DNA from: Bradyrhizobium diazoefficiens USDA 110
GTDB taxonomy: Bacteria; Pseudomonadota; Alphaproteobacteria; Rhizobiales; Xanthobacteraceae
Direction: 5' to 3'
NCBI RefSeq assembly: GCF_000011365.1
Contig: NC_004463.1
Span: 6,744,001-6,808,000 of the forward strand
Length of the DNA stretch: 64,000 bases
Position numbers and translations under genes: made by a program. Positions 16,775 through 26,003 of the stretch are shown here, in pieces. The notes under the pieces were generated by a model. The model did no database searches. It had not been told where the DNA came from and saw only the letters and a program-made list of their open reading frames with translations. Within the stretch, counting starts at the first letter, position 1, and the number at the start of each line of letters is the position of its first letter.

Positions 16775-18148
16775 TCAATCGTTCCACTGGAGGAGCGGCG
16801 TTCCATACGCCCTCCTCCAGACCGACAGGAAGCGCGGAAACCAGGAGTGAGCGACGGCGCCCCTGTAGGCCCAGGTGCGATATTTCAGACCGTGCTCCGA
16901 GATCAGTTCCTGATAACCGCCATGGACCTCGGTCGCGGTCCGGATGTCCTGCAATATTCCCTGGGCGCAGGCCCGATAGGTATCGCCTCCCGAGAATTCA
17001 TCATAGTCCAGCATGCGATCGGCAAACTCGACGTTGAAGGTCGGCCAGGACGAACGCCCCTGATAGGCGGGAGCCGCGATCTTGTGGATCATCTTGTTCC
17101 GGGGATTATCCGCGGACACCAGGAAATGGAACGTGCTGGGGATGCGGAAACGCGGTTCGGCAATGATCAGATCCGTCGTGGCCGCGAACAGCGCGCGCTC
17201 GCTTGCCTCGCTCATATCCCAAAATCCGCGATGCACGCTGACGAAGTCCAGGGCGACCGATGACGCCGGCGAGCTCGCCGGGCCATCCAGAGAGTGCCTG
17301 ATATAGCCGCCCTTGCCGAACAGGCGGAGCAGGTCCTTCTTGTATTGCCCGAGGTCGTGCCCGAGCAGCCGCTTCAGCTCGTTCTCTTCGACGACCCCGA
17401 GCTGCACGCCCCATACGAACGTCGTGTAGACGCAGGCGTTGGTGACGAAACGCCTGCGCTCGGCACGCGTGTCCGTCGCCGCGGAGCGCGGCGCGCGGGC
17501 GTCGCAGAGCAGATACCTGACCCCGTCGTCGTCGAACGGCTCCAGCTCACGCGCGAGCCGAAGGATCGCGCGCTTCAGGTCGCCACCGTATTCGGCCAGC
17601 AACAAGCGGCCGGCATGCGCGCATTGTGACATCGCCAGATAGGACGACGCTCTCTCCTCGGCAAAGATCATCTGCCGCAGGCCGGCCAGAATGCCGAGCA
17701 GCGTGTCCGACGGGCGCGAGAAATAGTTCACGCCGAGATACCGTGCGTGTCCCGCCGGGACGATGGTCGTCGTGACGACGTTGGCTCGAACCGCCTCCAG
17801 CAACAGACGGACGCTCTTTTCGAGCAGACGCGCCCGCCGCACCGCGTCCTGCGCATCCATGATGGTCTCGGGGTCGAGGACATCAGGATAGAACCAGGCG
17901 AAGTCGCGCGGATAATAGGCGGATGCGTGCGGCGCTCCCGTGACGAGAAAGGACTCGGTCACCGAGAAGGCGCTGTCCATCGAGTGCCGGTAAAGATCCT
18001 CGATGGCCGACAACGAAGGATGCGACTTTCTCAGGAATCGATCACCGAGAAAATTGACGGCCTGAAGAGCGTTGGCGGCAAAGGTCGCGGCCATACCCTG
18101 GTAAAACCGATTTCCGCGATGTGACGGCAAGGAAATATCGCTGTTCAT
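16775..18148 (-). CDS. Unknown protein, possible six-hairpin glycosidase fold
   Basis: The 457-residue protein has no signal peptide. Its YYPRDFAWFYPDVLDPE segment near residue 80, repeated helical pairs and YRTWAYRGAVAHSWFPRFL near the C-terminus resemble the (alpha/alpha)6 barrels of glucoamylase-like or trehalase-like enzymes. I cannot assign a family or substrate. An in-frame ATG at 18196 is an alternative start. It sits between dctA (convergent) and the allantoate hydrolase gene (same strand, upstream), where its role is not obvious. Confidence 0.7.
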   Translation of the reverse strand: MNSDISLPSHRGNRFYQGMAATFAANALQAVNFLGDRFLRKSHPSLSAIEDLYRHSMDSAFSVTESFLVTGAPHASAYYPRDFAWFYPDVLDPETIMDAQDAVRRARLLEKSVRLLLEAVRANVVTTTIVPAGHARYLGVNYFSRPSDTLLGILAGLRQMIFAEERASSYLAMSQCAHAGRLLLAEYGGDLKRAILRLARELEPFDDDGVRYLLCDARAPRSAATDTRAERRRFVTNACVYTTFVWGVQLGVVEENELKRLLGHDLGQYKKDLLRLFGKGGYIRHSLDGPASSPASSVALDFVSVHRGFWDMSEASERALFAATTDLIIAEPRFRIPSTFHFLVSADNPRNKMIHKIAAPAYQGRSSWPTFNVEFADRMLDYDEFSGGDTYRACAQGILQDIRTATEVHGGYQELISEHGLKYRTWAYRGAVAHSWFPRFLSVWRRAYGTPLLQWND

Positions 18149-18244
18149 GTGCGCCTGGTGTCTCGGGATCCCGGCGATGGCCGGCCACCGTTCCAAGCGT
18201 GACTGATTCGTGTCTCGTCCCGATGACGTGCGGGCTCCCGATAG

Positions 18245-19537
18245 TCACTTCGCGCTGGCGCGATCCTCCCGCGGCCTGAAATTCTCGATCACCCTGAGCA
18301 GCACCCGTGCGCCGGCGTCGGCGTCGGCGAGCTCGACATGCTCGTCCGGGTGATGGCTGACGCCGCCACGGCAGCGGACGAAAATCATGCCAACATCGGC
18401 GATGTCAATCATGGCCATGCCGTCGTGCCCGGCCCCGCTCGGCAGGTCGAACACGGAAACGCCTTCCGCGGCGATCGCCTGCGCGATCTGGTCTTTCAGC
18501 CAGGACGCGCAGGGTGCGGTGCGGTTCTCGTGGGTGACATCGAGCTGGAGCGCCAGCTGCCGGCGCTTAGCGATCGCCTCGATCTGCCTGACGACGTCGG
18601 CGACCGCGCGCTTGCGGTGCATGTCGGTCGGCGCGCGCATGTCGATGGTGAAGGACACCTCGCCCGGGATGACATTGGTCGCGCCGGGCCTCGCCTGGAT
18701 GTAGCCGACGGTGCCGACCAGGCCGCCCTCGTCGGTCCGGCAGAACTGCTCGATCGCGCCGATGCATTCGGCCGCGCCGGTGAGCGCGTCACGGCGCAGC
18801 GCCATCGGCACGGTGCCGGCGTGACCGGCCATGCCGTTCAGCCGCACGGCCAGCCGTGTCGCGCCCGCAATCGCGGTGACAACGCCGACGGGCAGGTTCT
18901 GTGCTTCCAGCACCGGACCCTGCTCGATGTGCAATTCGAGATAGGCCAACAACTCGCGCCGGGCCCGCGCGGCCGCGCCGACATGGTCCGGGTCGAGGCC
19001 AAACTTGACGAGCGCATCGCGCATCGACACGCCGTCGCGATCGCGCGTGTTCAGGACGCTCTCGTCGAAAGTGCCGGCCACCGCACGGCTGCCGAGCAGC
19101 GTTGAGGCGAAACGTACCCCCTCCTCGTCGGCAAAGCCAATGACCTCGATCGCGAACGGCAGGCGCTTGCCGCGGCGGTTGAGATCGGCGACGCAGGCGA
19201 TGGCCGTGATCACACCCAGCGGCCCGTCCCATTTGCCGGCGTCGCGCACGGTGTCGTAGTGCGAGCCGAGCATCAGGCAGGGCGCCCCCGGCCGCTCGCC
19301 CTCATAGCGGCCGCAGACATTGCCGATCGCATCGAGATGCGCGCTCATGCCGGCCTCACGCATCCAGCCGAGGATGAGATCCGCAGCGGCGCGCAGCTCC
19401 TTGCTGAGATAGATGCGGGTGAGCTTGTCGGTCTCTTCCGAAATCGCGCCGAGCACGTTGATGCGGCGAACGATCTCCTCGCCGAGCGATGCATCTTGAA
19501 CGGCGGTAGCAGCACCCATCTCGGTCGAGCTTTCCAT
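18245..19537 (-). CDS. allC: Allantoate amidohydrolase (M20 family)
   Basis: The 430-residue protein carries the M20-type dinuclear metal ligands in LGSHYDTV, KWDGPLGV, FADEEGVRF, LELHIEQGP and the late GGVSHHPDEHV motif. This set is shared by allantoate amidohydrolases and N-carbamoyl-L-amino acid hydrolases. Location in a purine-degradation island favours allantoate as substrate, giving ureidoglycine or ureidoglycolate and ammonia. Alternative starts at 19519 or 19597 exist. It is divergent from the first BMP-family transporter operon. Confidence 0.87.
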   Translation of the reverse strand: MESSTEMGAATAVQDASLGEEIVRRINVLGAISEETDKLTRIYLSKELRAAADLILGWMREAGMSAHLDAIGNVCGRYEGERPGAPCLMLGSHYDTVRDAGKWDGPLGVITAIACVADLNRRGKRLPFAIEVIGFADEEGVRFASTLLGSRAVAGTFDESVLNTRDRDGVSMRDALVKFGLDPDHVGAAARARRELLAYLELHIEQGPVLEAQNLPVGVVTAIAGATRLAVRLNGMAGHAGTVPMALRRDALTGAAECIGAIEQFCRTDEGGLVGTVGYIQARPGATNVIPGEVSFTIDMRAPTDMHRKRAVADVVRQIEAIAKRRQLALQLDVTHENRTAPCASWLKDQIAQAIAAEGVSVFDLPSGAGHDGMAMIDIADVGMIFVRCRGGVSHHPDEHVELADADAGARVLLRVIENFRPREDRASAK

Positions 19538-19927
19538 CTTCTGGGACCGCGGCGGCGGCGGTCCTGGCGGCGATCGATACAAGTTCGGTGCCAGCAAAAT
19601 AATGCGGCCGGCGCCGTCCCAATCAGCGCGTGGTTAGCATGAATGCGCCTCGCCGGCAGACTGCCCGACGCCAGTCATGCACATGCGAGAGCTGGTTTAG
19701 ACTGCTCAACTCCACTGCATACAATAGAACAATATTGCCCATAAATTGACCTGCTATTTTCCTCAGCAGGATTCCATCAAGATATATCTCCTTTATTTTT
19801 CAATAGCTTGTATCGTTATGCACACTTCATAGCCTCTGGCACAAAGCTTGCGACAACTTATCCCGGCTCCGCCAAACCGGCGGTGGCCGCGAGATCAAGG
19901 CGGGGCATCCGCCAAGGGGAGCAAGCA
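19538..19927. other. AT-rich divergent promoter region of allC and transporter 1
   Basis: These 390 bases are markedly AT-rich around 19700-19830 compared with flanks. They contain a small hairpin (CCTGCT...AGCAGG, 19750-19770) and the sigma-54 site at 19837-19851. No purine riboswitch core was found. Confidence 0.5.
19837..19851 (+). promoter_or_regulatory. Sigma-54 promoter candidate of transporter operon 1
   Basis: TGGCACAAAGCTTGC has GG and GC exactly ten bases apart with the TGGCAC and TTGC cores intact. It lies 76 bases before the substrate-binding protein start. This suggests induction under nitrogen limitation. Confidence 0.75.
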
Positions 19928-21040
19928 ATGGATTTTGGCAGGATTTCACGACGTCATTTGTTGCAGGGCGGCGCCGCCCTCACCCTCGGCGCGGCGGCGG
20001 GCGCCCGCCCGGCCTTCGCGGCCGACACCACCATCGGCTTCATCTATGTCGGCTCGCGCGACGACTACGGCTACAACCAGGCGCATGCCCAGGGCGCGGC
20101 AGCGCTAAAGAAGATTCCCGGCCTCAAGGTCGTCGAGGAAGAGAAGGTGCCGGAGACCGACGCGGTCGAGAAGACGATCGAGTCCATGATCAATCTCGAT
20201 GGCGCCACCCTGCTCTTCCCGACCTCGTTCGGCTACTACAATCCGCACATGATCAAGATGGCCAACAAGTTCCCGAAGCTGCGCTTCGAGCACTGCGGCG
20301 GCCTCTGGACCGACAAGGACCCGAAGAACGCCGGCAGCTATTTCGGCTATATCGACGAAGCCCAGTACATCTCCGGCATCGTCGCCGGCTACACCTCCAA
20401 GAGCGGCAAGCTCGGCTTCGTCGCCGCAAAGCCGATCCCGCAGGTGCTGCGCAACATCAATGCCTTCGCGCTCGGCGCAAAGCTCGCCAATCCCAAGGCG
20501 ACGACGCAGGTGATCTTCACCGGTGACTGGTCTATGCCGGTCAAGGAAGCCGAAGCCACCAACAGCCTGATCGACCAGGGCGTGGACGTCCTCACCTGCC
20601 ACGTCGACGGGCCGAAGACGATGGTCGAGAACGCGGCGCGCCGCGGCGCCTTCGTCTGCGGCTATCACACCAACCAGTCGCCGCTCGCGCCGAAGGCGTA
20701 TCTCACCGGCGCCGAGTGGAATTGGGAAGCGCTCTATCCGAAATTCGTCAAGATGATCGCCGCCGGCGAGAGCATCCCGAACTTCTATCGCGGCGGCCTC
20801 AAGGAAGAGATCGTCAAGACCTCGCCCTATGGCGAAGCCGTCTCCGCCGAGGCGCGCAAGCATGCCGACGACATCAAGGCCAAGTTCCTGTCGGCGGAAG
20901 GATACGCGATCTTCAAGGGAGGGCTCGTCGACAACAAGGGCAAGACGATGATCCCTGCCGGCACCGATCGCGGCCAGAAGGATCCCGAACTGGAGAAGAT
21001 GGACTATCTCGTCGAAGGCGTGATCGGAGCGACTTCGTGA
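19928..21040 (+). CDS. BMP-family ABC transporter substrate-binding protein 1
   Basis: The 370-residue protein opens with a Tat-like signal (SRRHLLQGG, then an Ala-rich stretch cleaved near AFA-A). The mature part matches the BMP/Med lipoprotein family that binds purine nucleosides or related ligands (TIGFIYVGSRDDYGYNQAHAQG is the usual opening strand). It is the first gene of an operon with two permeases, a biuret-hydrolase-like enzyme, an ATPase and a deaminase. The ligand could be a nucleobase, nucleoside or small ureide; the sequence alone does not decide. Confidence 0.88.
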   Translation: MDFGRISRRHLLQGGAALTLGAAAGARPAFAADTTIGFIYVGSRDDYGYNQAHAQGAAALKKIPGLKVVEEEKVPETDAVEKTIESMINLDGATLLFPTSFGYYNPHMIKMANKFPKLRFEHCGGLWTDKDPKNAGSYFGYIDEAQYISGIVAGYTSKSGKLGFVAAKPIPQVLRNINAFALGAKLANPKATTQVIFTGDWSMPVKEAEATNSLIDQGVDVLTCHVDGPKTMVENAARRGAFVCGYHTNQSPLAPKAYLTGAEWNWEALYPKFVKMIAAGESIPNFYRGGLKEEIVKTSPYGEAVSAEARKHADDIKAKFLSAEGYAIFKGGLVDNKGKTMIPAGTDRGQKDPELEKMDYLVEGVIGATS

Positions 21041-22149
21041 CCACGGAAGCGGCGGATTCCGCCGAGGCGGCCGGGACAATTGCCCCGGCCGCCGATCCGG
21101 GATTCCTCCAGCGCCACGGCGCGACAATCGAGTACATCCTGATCCCGGGCGCGGCGCTCGCCGGCGCGCTCGTGGTCTTCGGCATCTTCGTCGCGATGTT
21201 CGGCAAGAACCCGCTCGATCTCTATTTCTACATGTATTACGGCGCGTTCGGCACCTGGTTCTCCTGGCAGAACACGCTGACGCGCGCAGCGCCCCTGATC
21301 CTCACTGCGCTCTGCACCGCGCTGCCCGCGCAGCTCGGCATGGTCATCATCGGCGGCGAAGGCGCGCTGCTGATCGGCGCGCTGTCCGCGACGAGTGCTG
21401 CGCTCGCACTCCAAGGCATGCCGCCGCTCGTCGTGCAGATCGCCATGGTCATCGCCGGCGTGATCGGTGGCGGTCTGTGGATCATGCTATCCGGCGCGCT
21501 TCGGCAGTACCGCGGCGTCAACGAGACCATCTCGAGCCTGCTGCTCGTCTACATCGCGCTCGCGATCCTCAACCATCTCGTCGAGGGGTTGATGCGCGAT
21601 CCCGCCAGCCTCAACAAGCCGTCGACCCGCGAGATCGGTGCCGCCAACATGATCGGCTCCATCCCCGGCACCGACGTGCATTGGGGTCTCGTCTTCGGCC
21701 TGATCGCGGCGATCGCCGCCTACATCCTGATCTATCACACCGTGTTCGGCTTCGCCGCGCGGGTCGCCGGCGCCAACATCCGCGCCGCGAAGATCGTCGG
21801 CCTCGGCGTCAGCAAGCTGATCCTGACCGTTTGCTTCCTCGCCGGCGGCGCCGCAGGCCTTGCCGGCATGGTCGAGGTCGCGGCCGTGCAGGGGCGCACC
21901 AACGCCAATCTCGCGGCTGGCTACGGCTTCACCGGCATTCTCGTTGCGTTCCTGGCGCGGCAAAATCCGCTCGCCGTCATCCCCGTCGCGATCCTGCTCG
22001 GCGGCATCAGCGCCAGCGGCGGCCTGTTGCAGCGCCGCCTGGGGCTGCCCGACGCCTCCGTGCTGGTGCTCCAGGGCATCATCTTCGTCTTCGTGCTGGC
22101 CAGCGATGCGCTCTACGGCCGCATCGGATTCTTGAAGGGAAGATCCTGA
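21037..22149 (+). CDS. BMP-type ABC transporter permease 1a
   Basis: The GTG at 21037 overlaps the preceding stop codon by four bases (GTGA), indicating translational coupling. The 370-residue product has about nine to ten membrane helices and the branched-chain-type permease core (ISSLLLVYIALAIL, then GFTGILVAFLARQNPLA). It resembles NupP/BmpB-type permeases for nucleosides. It forms a heteromeric channel with the next gene product. Confidence 0.88.
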   Translation: MTTEAADSAEAAGTIAPAADPGFLQRHGATIEYILIPGAALAGALVVFGIFVAMFGKNPLDLYFYMYYGAFGTWFSWQNTLTRAAPLILTALCTALPAQLGMVIIGGEGALLIGALSATSAALALQGMPPLVVQIAMVIAGVIGGGLWIMLSGALRQYRGVNETISSLLLVYIALAILNHLVEGLMRDPASLNKPSTREIGAANMIGSIPGTDVHWGLVFGLIAAIAAYILIYHTVFGFAARVAGANIRAAKIVGLGVSKLILTVCFLAGGAAGLAGMVEVAAVQGRTNANLAAGYGFTGILVAFLARQNPLAVIPVAILLGGISASGGLLQRRLGLPDASVLVLQGIIFVFVLASDALYGRIGFLKGRS

Positions 22150-22150
22150 G

Positions 22151-23077
22151 ATGGCAGACGGATCGATCGGACTCTGGACCGTCCCGCTCGCCGTGCTCGG
22201 CGGAGCCATTCGCGTCTCCACGCCTTTCCTGTTCGTGAGCCTGGGCGAATGCATCACGGAGCGCTCAGGCCGCATCAATCTCGGCCTCGAAGGCACGCTG
22301 GTGATGGGCGCGATGAGCGCCTACGGCATCTCCTATCTCTCGGGATCACCATGGTTGGGTGTGCTCGCCGCCGGCATCACCGGGGCGCTTCTCGGCGCAC
22401 TGCATGCCGGCATCTGCTCGCTGCCGCGCGTCAACGACGTCGCGGTCGGCATCGCCCTGATGCTGTTCGGCACCGGGCTTGCCTTCTATCTCGGCAAGCC
22501 GCTGATCGAGCCCACCGCACCGCGGTTGCCCGCGATCGATTTCGGCTGGTGGAGCGACATCCCGCAGGTCCGCGCGGCGCTACGCGTCAATGTCCTGTTC
22601 CTGATCGGCGTCGCGCTCGCGCCGATCCTTTACTGGGCCTTCCGGACCACACGTTGGGGCCTTCTCATTCGCACCGCCGGCGAAAGCTCTGACGCTGCAC
22701 GCGCCATGGGCCATTCCGTGCTGCTGATCCGCCTGCGAGCCACCATGGTCGGCGGCTTCCTCGCCGGCATCGGCGGCTCGTTCCTGTCGCTGTTCTATCC
22801 CGGAAGCTGGAACGAGGGCCTGTCCTCCGGGCAGGGCATCACCGCGGTCGCGCTTGTCATCTTCGCGCGCTGGGATCCCCTGCTCTGCCTGTGGGCCTCG
22901 CTCGCCTTTGGCGGCGCCGCGGCGCTGGGACCGGCACTGCAATCGGTCGGCGTCACCTCAGGCTATCACCTCTTCAACGCCGCGCCCTACATCCTGACGC
23001 TGGCGATCATGATCATCACCTGCTCGCCCAAACGCACGCTGACCGGCGCGCCCGCCGAACTCTCGATCACACGGTAA
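22151..23077 (+). CDS. BMP-type ABC transporter permease 1b
   Basis: The 308-residue membrane protein starts two bases after the first permease stop. The motif [21 protein letters not shown] near residue 35 is the conserved feature of the second permease in nucleoside-type BMP transporters, and [17 protein letters not shown] near the C-terminus is also typical. It pairs with permease 1a in the inner membrane. Confidence 0.88.
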   Translation: MADGSIGLWTVPLAVLGGAIRVSTPFLFVSLGECITERSGRINLGLEGTLVMGAMSAYGISYLSGSPWLGVLAAGITGALLGALHAGICSLPRVNDVAVGIALMLFGTGLAFYLGKPLIEPTAPRLPAIDFGWWSDIPQVRAALRVNVLFLIGVALAPILYWAFRTTRWGLLIRTAGESSDAARAMGHSVLLIRLRATMVGGFLAGIGGSFLSLFYPGSWNEGLSSGQGITAVALVIFARWDPLLCLWASLAFGGAAALGPALQSVGVTSGYHLFNAAPYILTLAIMIITCSPKRTLTGAPAELSITR

Positions 23078-23102
23078 CATACGACACGCAACGAGGTCGT
23101 CC

Positions 23103-23786
23103 ATGCCCGAGCGCTACGTCAAGTCCGAGCCCTATGCCTGGCCTTATAACGGTGACCTCCGTCCCGAGAACACGGCGCTGATCATCATCGACATGCAGAC
23201 CGATTTCTGCGGGGTCGGCGGCTACGTCGACAAGATGGGCTATGACCTCTCGCTGACGCGGGCGCCGATCGAGCCGATCAAGAAGCTGCTCGCGGCGATG
23301 CGCGCCCAAGGCTTTCACATCATCCATACCCGCGAGGGCCATCGTCCCGATCTCTCCGACCTGCCCGCCAACAAGCGCTGGCGCTCGCGGCAGATCGGCG
23401 CCGGCATTGGCGACCCCGGACCCTGCGGACGTATCCTGGTGCGCGGCGAGCCCGGCTGGGACATCATCGAGGAGCTTAGCCCCCTGCCGGGCGAGCCCAT
23501 CATCGACAAGCCTGGCAAGGGCTCGTTCTGCGCCACCGACCTGGAGTTGATCCTGCGCGTGCGCGGCATCGAGAACATCGTGCTGACGGGCATCACCACC
23601 GACGTCTGTGTCCACACCACCATGCGCGAGGCCAACGACCGCGGCTTCGAATGTGTCCTGCTGCACGATTGCTGCGGCGCCACGGACAAGAGCAATCACG
23701 ATCATGCGCTGAAGATGATCAAGATGCAGGGCGGCGTATTCGGCGCGGTCTCGACCTCCGAGGCCTTCATAGGAGCGATTTCGTGA
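23103..23786 (+). CDS. biuH: Biuret amidohydrolase-like cysteine hydrolase
   Basis: The 227-residue protein belongs to the isochorismatase-like cysteine hydrolases, with Asp30 (IIIDMQTDF), Lys136 ([10 protein letters not shown]) and Cys169 ([15 protein letters not shown]) fitting the catalytic triad. Long stretches such as [19 protein letters not shown] and [10 protein letters not shown] agree with my memory of the Rhizobium leguminosarum biuret hydrolase, which converts biuret to allophanate and ammonia. It lies inside a transporter operon between permease 1b and the ATPase, overlapping the latter by four bases. Related ureidoacrylate or carbamoylsarcosine hydrolases are less likely. Confidence 0.85.
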   Translation: MPERYVKSEPYAWPYNGDLRPENTALIIIDMQTDFCGVGGYVDKMGYDLSLTRAPIEPIKKLLAAMRAQGFHIIHTREGHRPDLSDLPANKRWRSRQIGAGIGDPGPCGRILVRGEPGWDIIEELSPLPGEPIIDKPGKGSFCATDLELILRVRGIENIVLTGITTDVCVHTTMREANDRGFECVLLHDCCGATDKSNHDHALKMIKMQGGVFGAVSTSEAFIGAIS

Positions 23787-25315
23787 TCATCGGCGAAACG
23801 CCTCCGCCCTCAGGCGCGTTCGGCGTCGACGCCATCGCCATGACCATGCGCTTCGGCGATTTCCTGGCGCTCGACAATGTCGAGCTGAAGGTGCGGCCGG
23901 GGTCATTCCATGCGCTGCTCGGCGAGAATGGCGCCGGCAAGTCGACGCTCGTCAAGTGCATCATGGGCTATTACCACGCAACCGAGGGCGACATCATCGT
24001 CGGCGGCCGCGAGCAGGCGATCGCCAACCCGAAAGACGCTCACGCCCTCGGCCTCGGAATGGTCTACCAGCACTTCACGTTGGTGCCGGCCATGACGGTC
24101 GCCGAAAACCTCGTTCTGGCACGTGACATTGTGCCGGCCGTGGTGGACTGGTCGAAGGAGATGAAGCAGCTCGAGGCCTTTCTGGCGCGGATGCCCTTCA
24201 AGGTGCCGCTCTCCGCAAGAGTCTCCGACATCTCGGCCGGCGAACGGCAGAAATGCGAGATCCTGAAACAGCTCTATCTGAAGCGCCGCTTCCTGATCCT
24301 GGACGAGCCCACCTCGGTGCTGACGCCGGCGGAGGCGGACGAGGTGCTCGGCATGCTCCGCGACATGGTCGTCAAAGGCGAGCTGACGATCCTGATGATC
24401 ACGCACAAGTTCCGCGAGGTCATGGCCTTTGCCGACGAGGTCACGATCCTGCGCCGCGGCAAGCTCGCCGGAGCCGGCAAGGTTGCCGAGCTGACGCCGG
24501 ACGCGATGGCGCGCACCATGATCGGCGCCGAGGAGCTGACCGTGCAGCCGCCGCGCACCGGCGAAGCCGGCCAGGCGCGGCTGGAGCTGGAAAAAATTCG
24601 CGCGCTCGACGACGCAGGCGCCATTGCCGTCCATGACGTTTCCCTCACCGTGCGCGCCGGCGAGATCGTCGGCATCGCCGGCGTCTCCGGCAACGGCCAG
24701 CGCCAGCTCGTCGAGGTGCTGGCCGGCCAGCGCGAGGCCGAGAGCGGCGAGGTCCGCGTCGCCGGCGATCCCTATCACGCCAGCCGCGAGGAAATGCGGC
24801 GCCACAAGATGTCGCTGCTGCCCGAGGAGCCGCTGAAGAACGCCTGTGTCGGCGGCATGAGCGTCGCCGACAACATCGCCTTCCGCGAGTTCGACCGGGC
24901 GCCGTTCGCCAGCGGCGGCTGGTGGCTCAATCGCAGCGCCTTCCGCAACGACGCCATGAAGAAGATCGGGCAGTACAAGATCAAGACTCGAACGCCCGAT
25001 ACGCCGATCTCGGCGCTCTCGGGCGGCAATGTCCAGCGCGCCGTGTTGGCCCGCGAGCTCGGCGGCGACGTCGAGGTGCTGATTGCCGCCAATCCCTGCT
25101 TCGGTCTCGACTTCGCGGCGGTGGCGCAGATCCACGCCGAGATCATGGCGGCCCGCAACCGCGGCGCGGCGGTGCTGCTCGTCAGCGAAGACCTCGATGA
25201 ACTGCTCGAACTGTCCGATCGCCTCGTGGTAATGTTCCACGGCGAGTTCGTGTATGAAGCACGAACCAGCGAGGCCGATCTCACCGTGATCGGTCGGCAC
25301 ATGGCGGGACACTGA
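23783..25315 (+). CDS. BMP-type ABC transporter ATP-binding protein 1
   Basis: The 510-residue protein has two fused ATPase domains like RbsA/NupO. The first has Walker [10 protein letters not shown] and a changed signature ISAGERQ; the second has a degenerate Walker A (GVSGNGQRQ) and the signature [10 protein letters not shown]. The GTG start overlaps the biuH-like stop (GTGA), so the two are translationally coupled. It energises import through permeases 1a and 1b. Confidence 0.9.
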   Translation: MIIGETPPPSGAFGVDAIAMTMRFGDFLALDNVELKVRPGSFHALLGENGAGKSTLVKCIMGYYHATEGDIIVGGREQAIANPKDAHALGLGMVYQHFTLVPAMTVAENLVLARDIVPAVVDWSKEMKQLEAFLARMPFKVPLSARVSDISAGERQKCEILKQLYLKRRFLILDEPTSVLTPAEADEVLGMLRDMVVKGELTILMITHKFREVMAFADEVTILRRGKLAGAGKVAELTPDAMARTMIGAEELTVQPPRTGEAGQARLELEKIRALDDAGAIAVHDVSLTVRAGEIVGIAGVSGNGQRQLVEVLAGQREAESGEVRVAGDPYHASREEMRRHKMSLLPEEPLKNACVGGMSVADNIAFREFDRAPFASGGWWLNRSAFRNDAMKKIGQYKIKTRTPDTPISALSGGNVQRAVLARELGGDVEVLIAANPCFGLDFAAVAQIHAEIMAARNRGAAVLLVSEDLDELLELSDRLVVMFHGEFVYEARTSEADLTVIGRHMAGH

Positions 25316-25328
25316 CTGCGGAGGACCG

Positions 25329-25808
25329 ATGGACGGCGCACGCGACGAGCACTTTCTGCGTCTGTCCTTTGCGGTCGCCCGCCGCTCCCTCACCCATGGC
25401 AACCATCCCTTCGGCTGCGTCGTCGTCGCTGCGGACGGCAAGGTGCTGATCGAGACCGAGAACGGCTACATGCCTGATTGCGACGGCACTGCGCATGCCG
25501 AGCGCCTCGCGGCCACGCAGGCCTGCCGCACGCTCAGCCGCGAGGTGCTGGCAGAGGCCACGCTCTACTCCTCGGCAGAGCCGTGTGCGATGTGCGCCGG
25601 GGCGATCTACTGGGCCGGCATCGGCCGCGTCGTCTACGGCCTCAGCGAGCACCGCCTGCGCGGCGTCACCGGCAACCACCCGGAGAACCCGACCCTCGAC
25701 CTGCCCTGCCGCACGGTCTTTGCCGGTGGCCAGCGACCGACAGAGGTCGTGGGGCCGCTGCTGGAGGACGAGGCCGAGGTGCTGCACGACGGCGTGTGGA
25801 CGAAGTAG
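25329..25808 (+). CDS. Nucleobase deaminase (cytidine/guanine deaminase fold)
   Basis: The 159-residue protein has the zinc-binding motifs HAE (residues 56-58) and PCAMC (Cys86 and Cys89), which place it in the CMP/dCMP-guanine deaminase fold. Candidates are guanine deaminase (GuaD) or cytosine deaminase; the purine context favours guanine to xanthine. It begins 13 bases after the ATPase gene and is probably the last gene of operon 1. The CASE-type PEN motif seen in tRNA adenosine deaminases is not evident. Confidence 0.85.
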   Translation: MDGARDEHFLRLSFAVARRSLTHGNHPFGCVVVAADGKVLIETENGYMPDCDGTAHAERLAATQACRTLSREVLAEATLYSSAEPCAMCAGAIYWAGIGRVVYGLSEHRLRGVTGNHPENPTLDLPCRTVFAGGQRPTEVVGPLLEDEAEVLHDGVWTK

Positions 25809-25830
25809 CCGCCACCACAAACTCGGAAGC

Positions 25831-25924
25831 GTAGAGTGGGCAAAGGCGCTCTTGCGCCGTGCCCACCATTTGAATGCAATCGAAGCAGAAGTGGTGGGCA
25901 CGCTTCGCTTTGCCCACCCTACGG
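25831..25924. repeat. Dispersed palindromic repeat (GTGGGCAAAG type)
   Basis: A GTGGGCAAAG...GTGCCCACCA unit faces TGGTGGGCAC...CTTTGCCCAC, making a long imperfect palindrome. I recall this as a high-copy intergenic repeat in Bradyrhizobium. Copy number cannot be checked from this window. Confidence 0.7.
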
Positions 25925-25945
25925 CAGCGTCTTCCCGCAAATACC

Positions 25946-25978
25946 AATGGCGCCGCACGGGTCATGCGCGGCGCCATT
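25946..25978. terminator. Strong hairpin between convergent genes
   Basis: AATGGCGCCGC and GCGGCGCCATT are perfect 11-bp arms around an 11-base loop, between the deaminase and outer-membrane protein genes, which converge. It probably ends both transcripts, although T-runs are weak. Confidence 0.6.
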
Positions 25979-26003
25979 GTTGTAGCTTGGAGTCTTCAGC
26001 CGA

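Noticed and set aside
19700..19927. Purine riboswitch upstream of transporter 1
   Set aside because: The region is AT-rich but lacks the conserved three-way junction core of guanine or adenine riboswitches.
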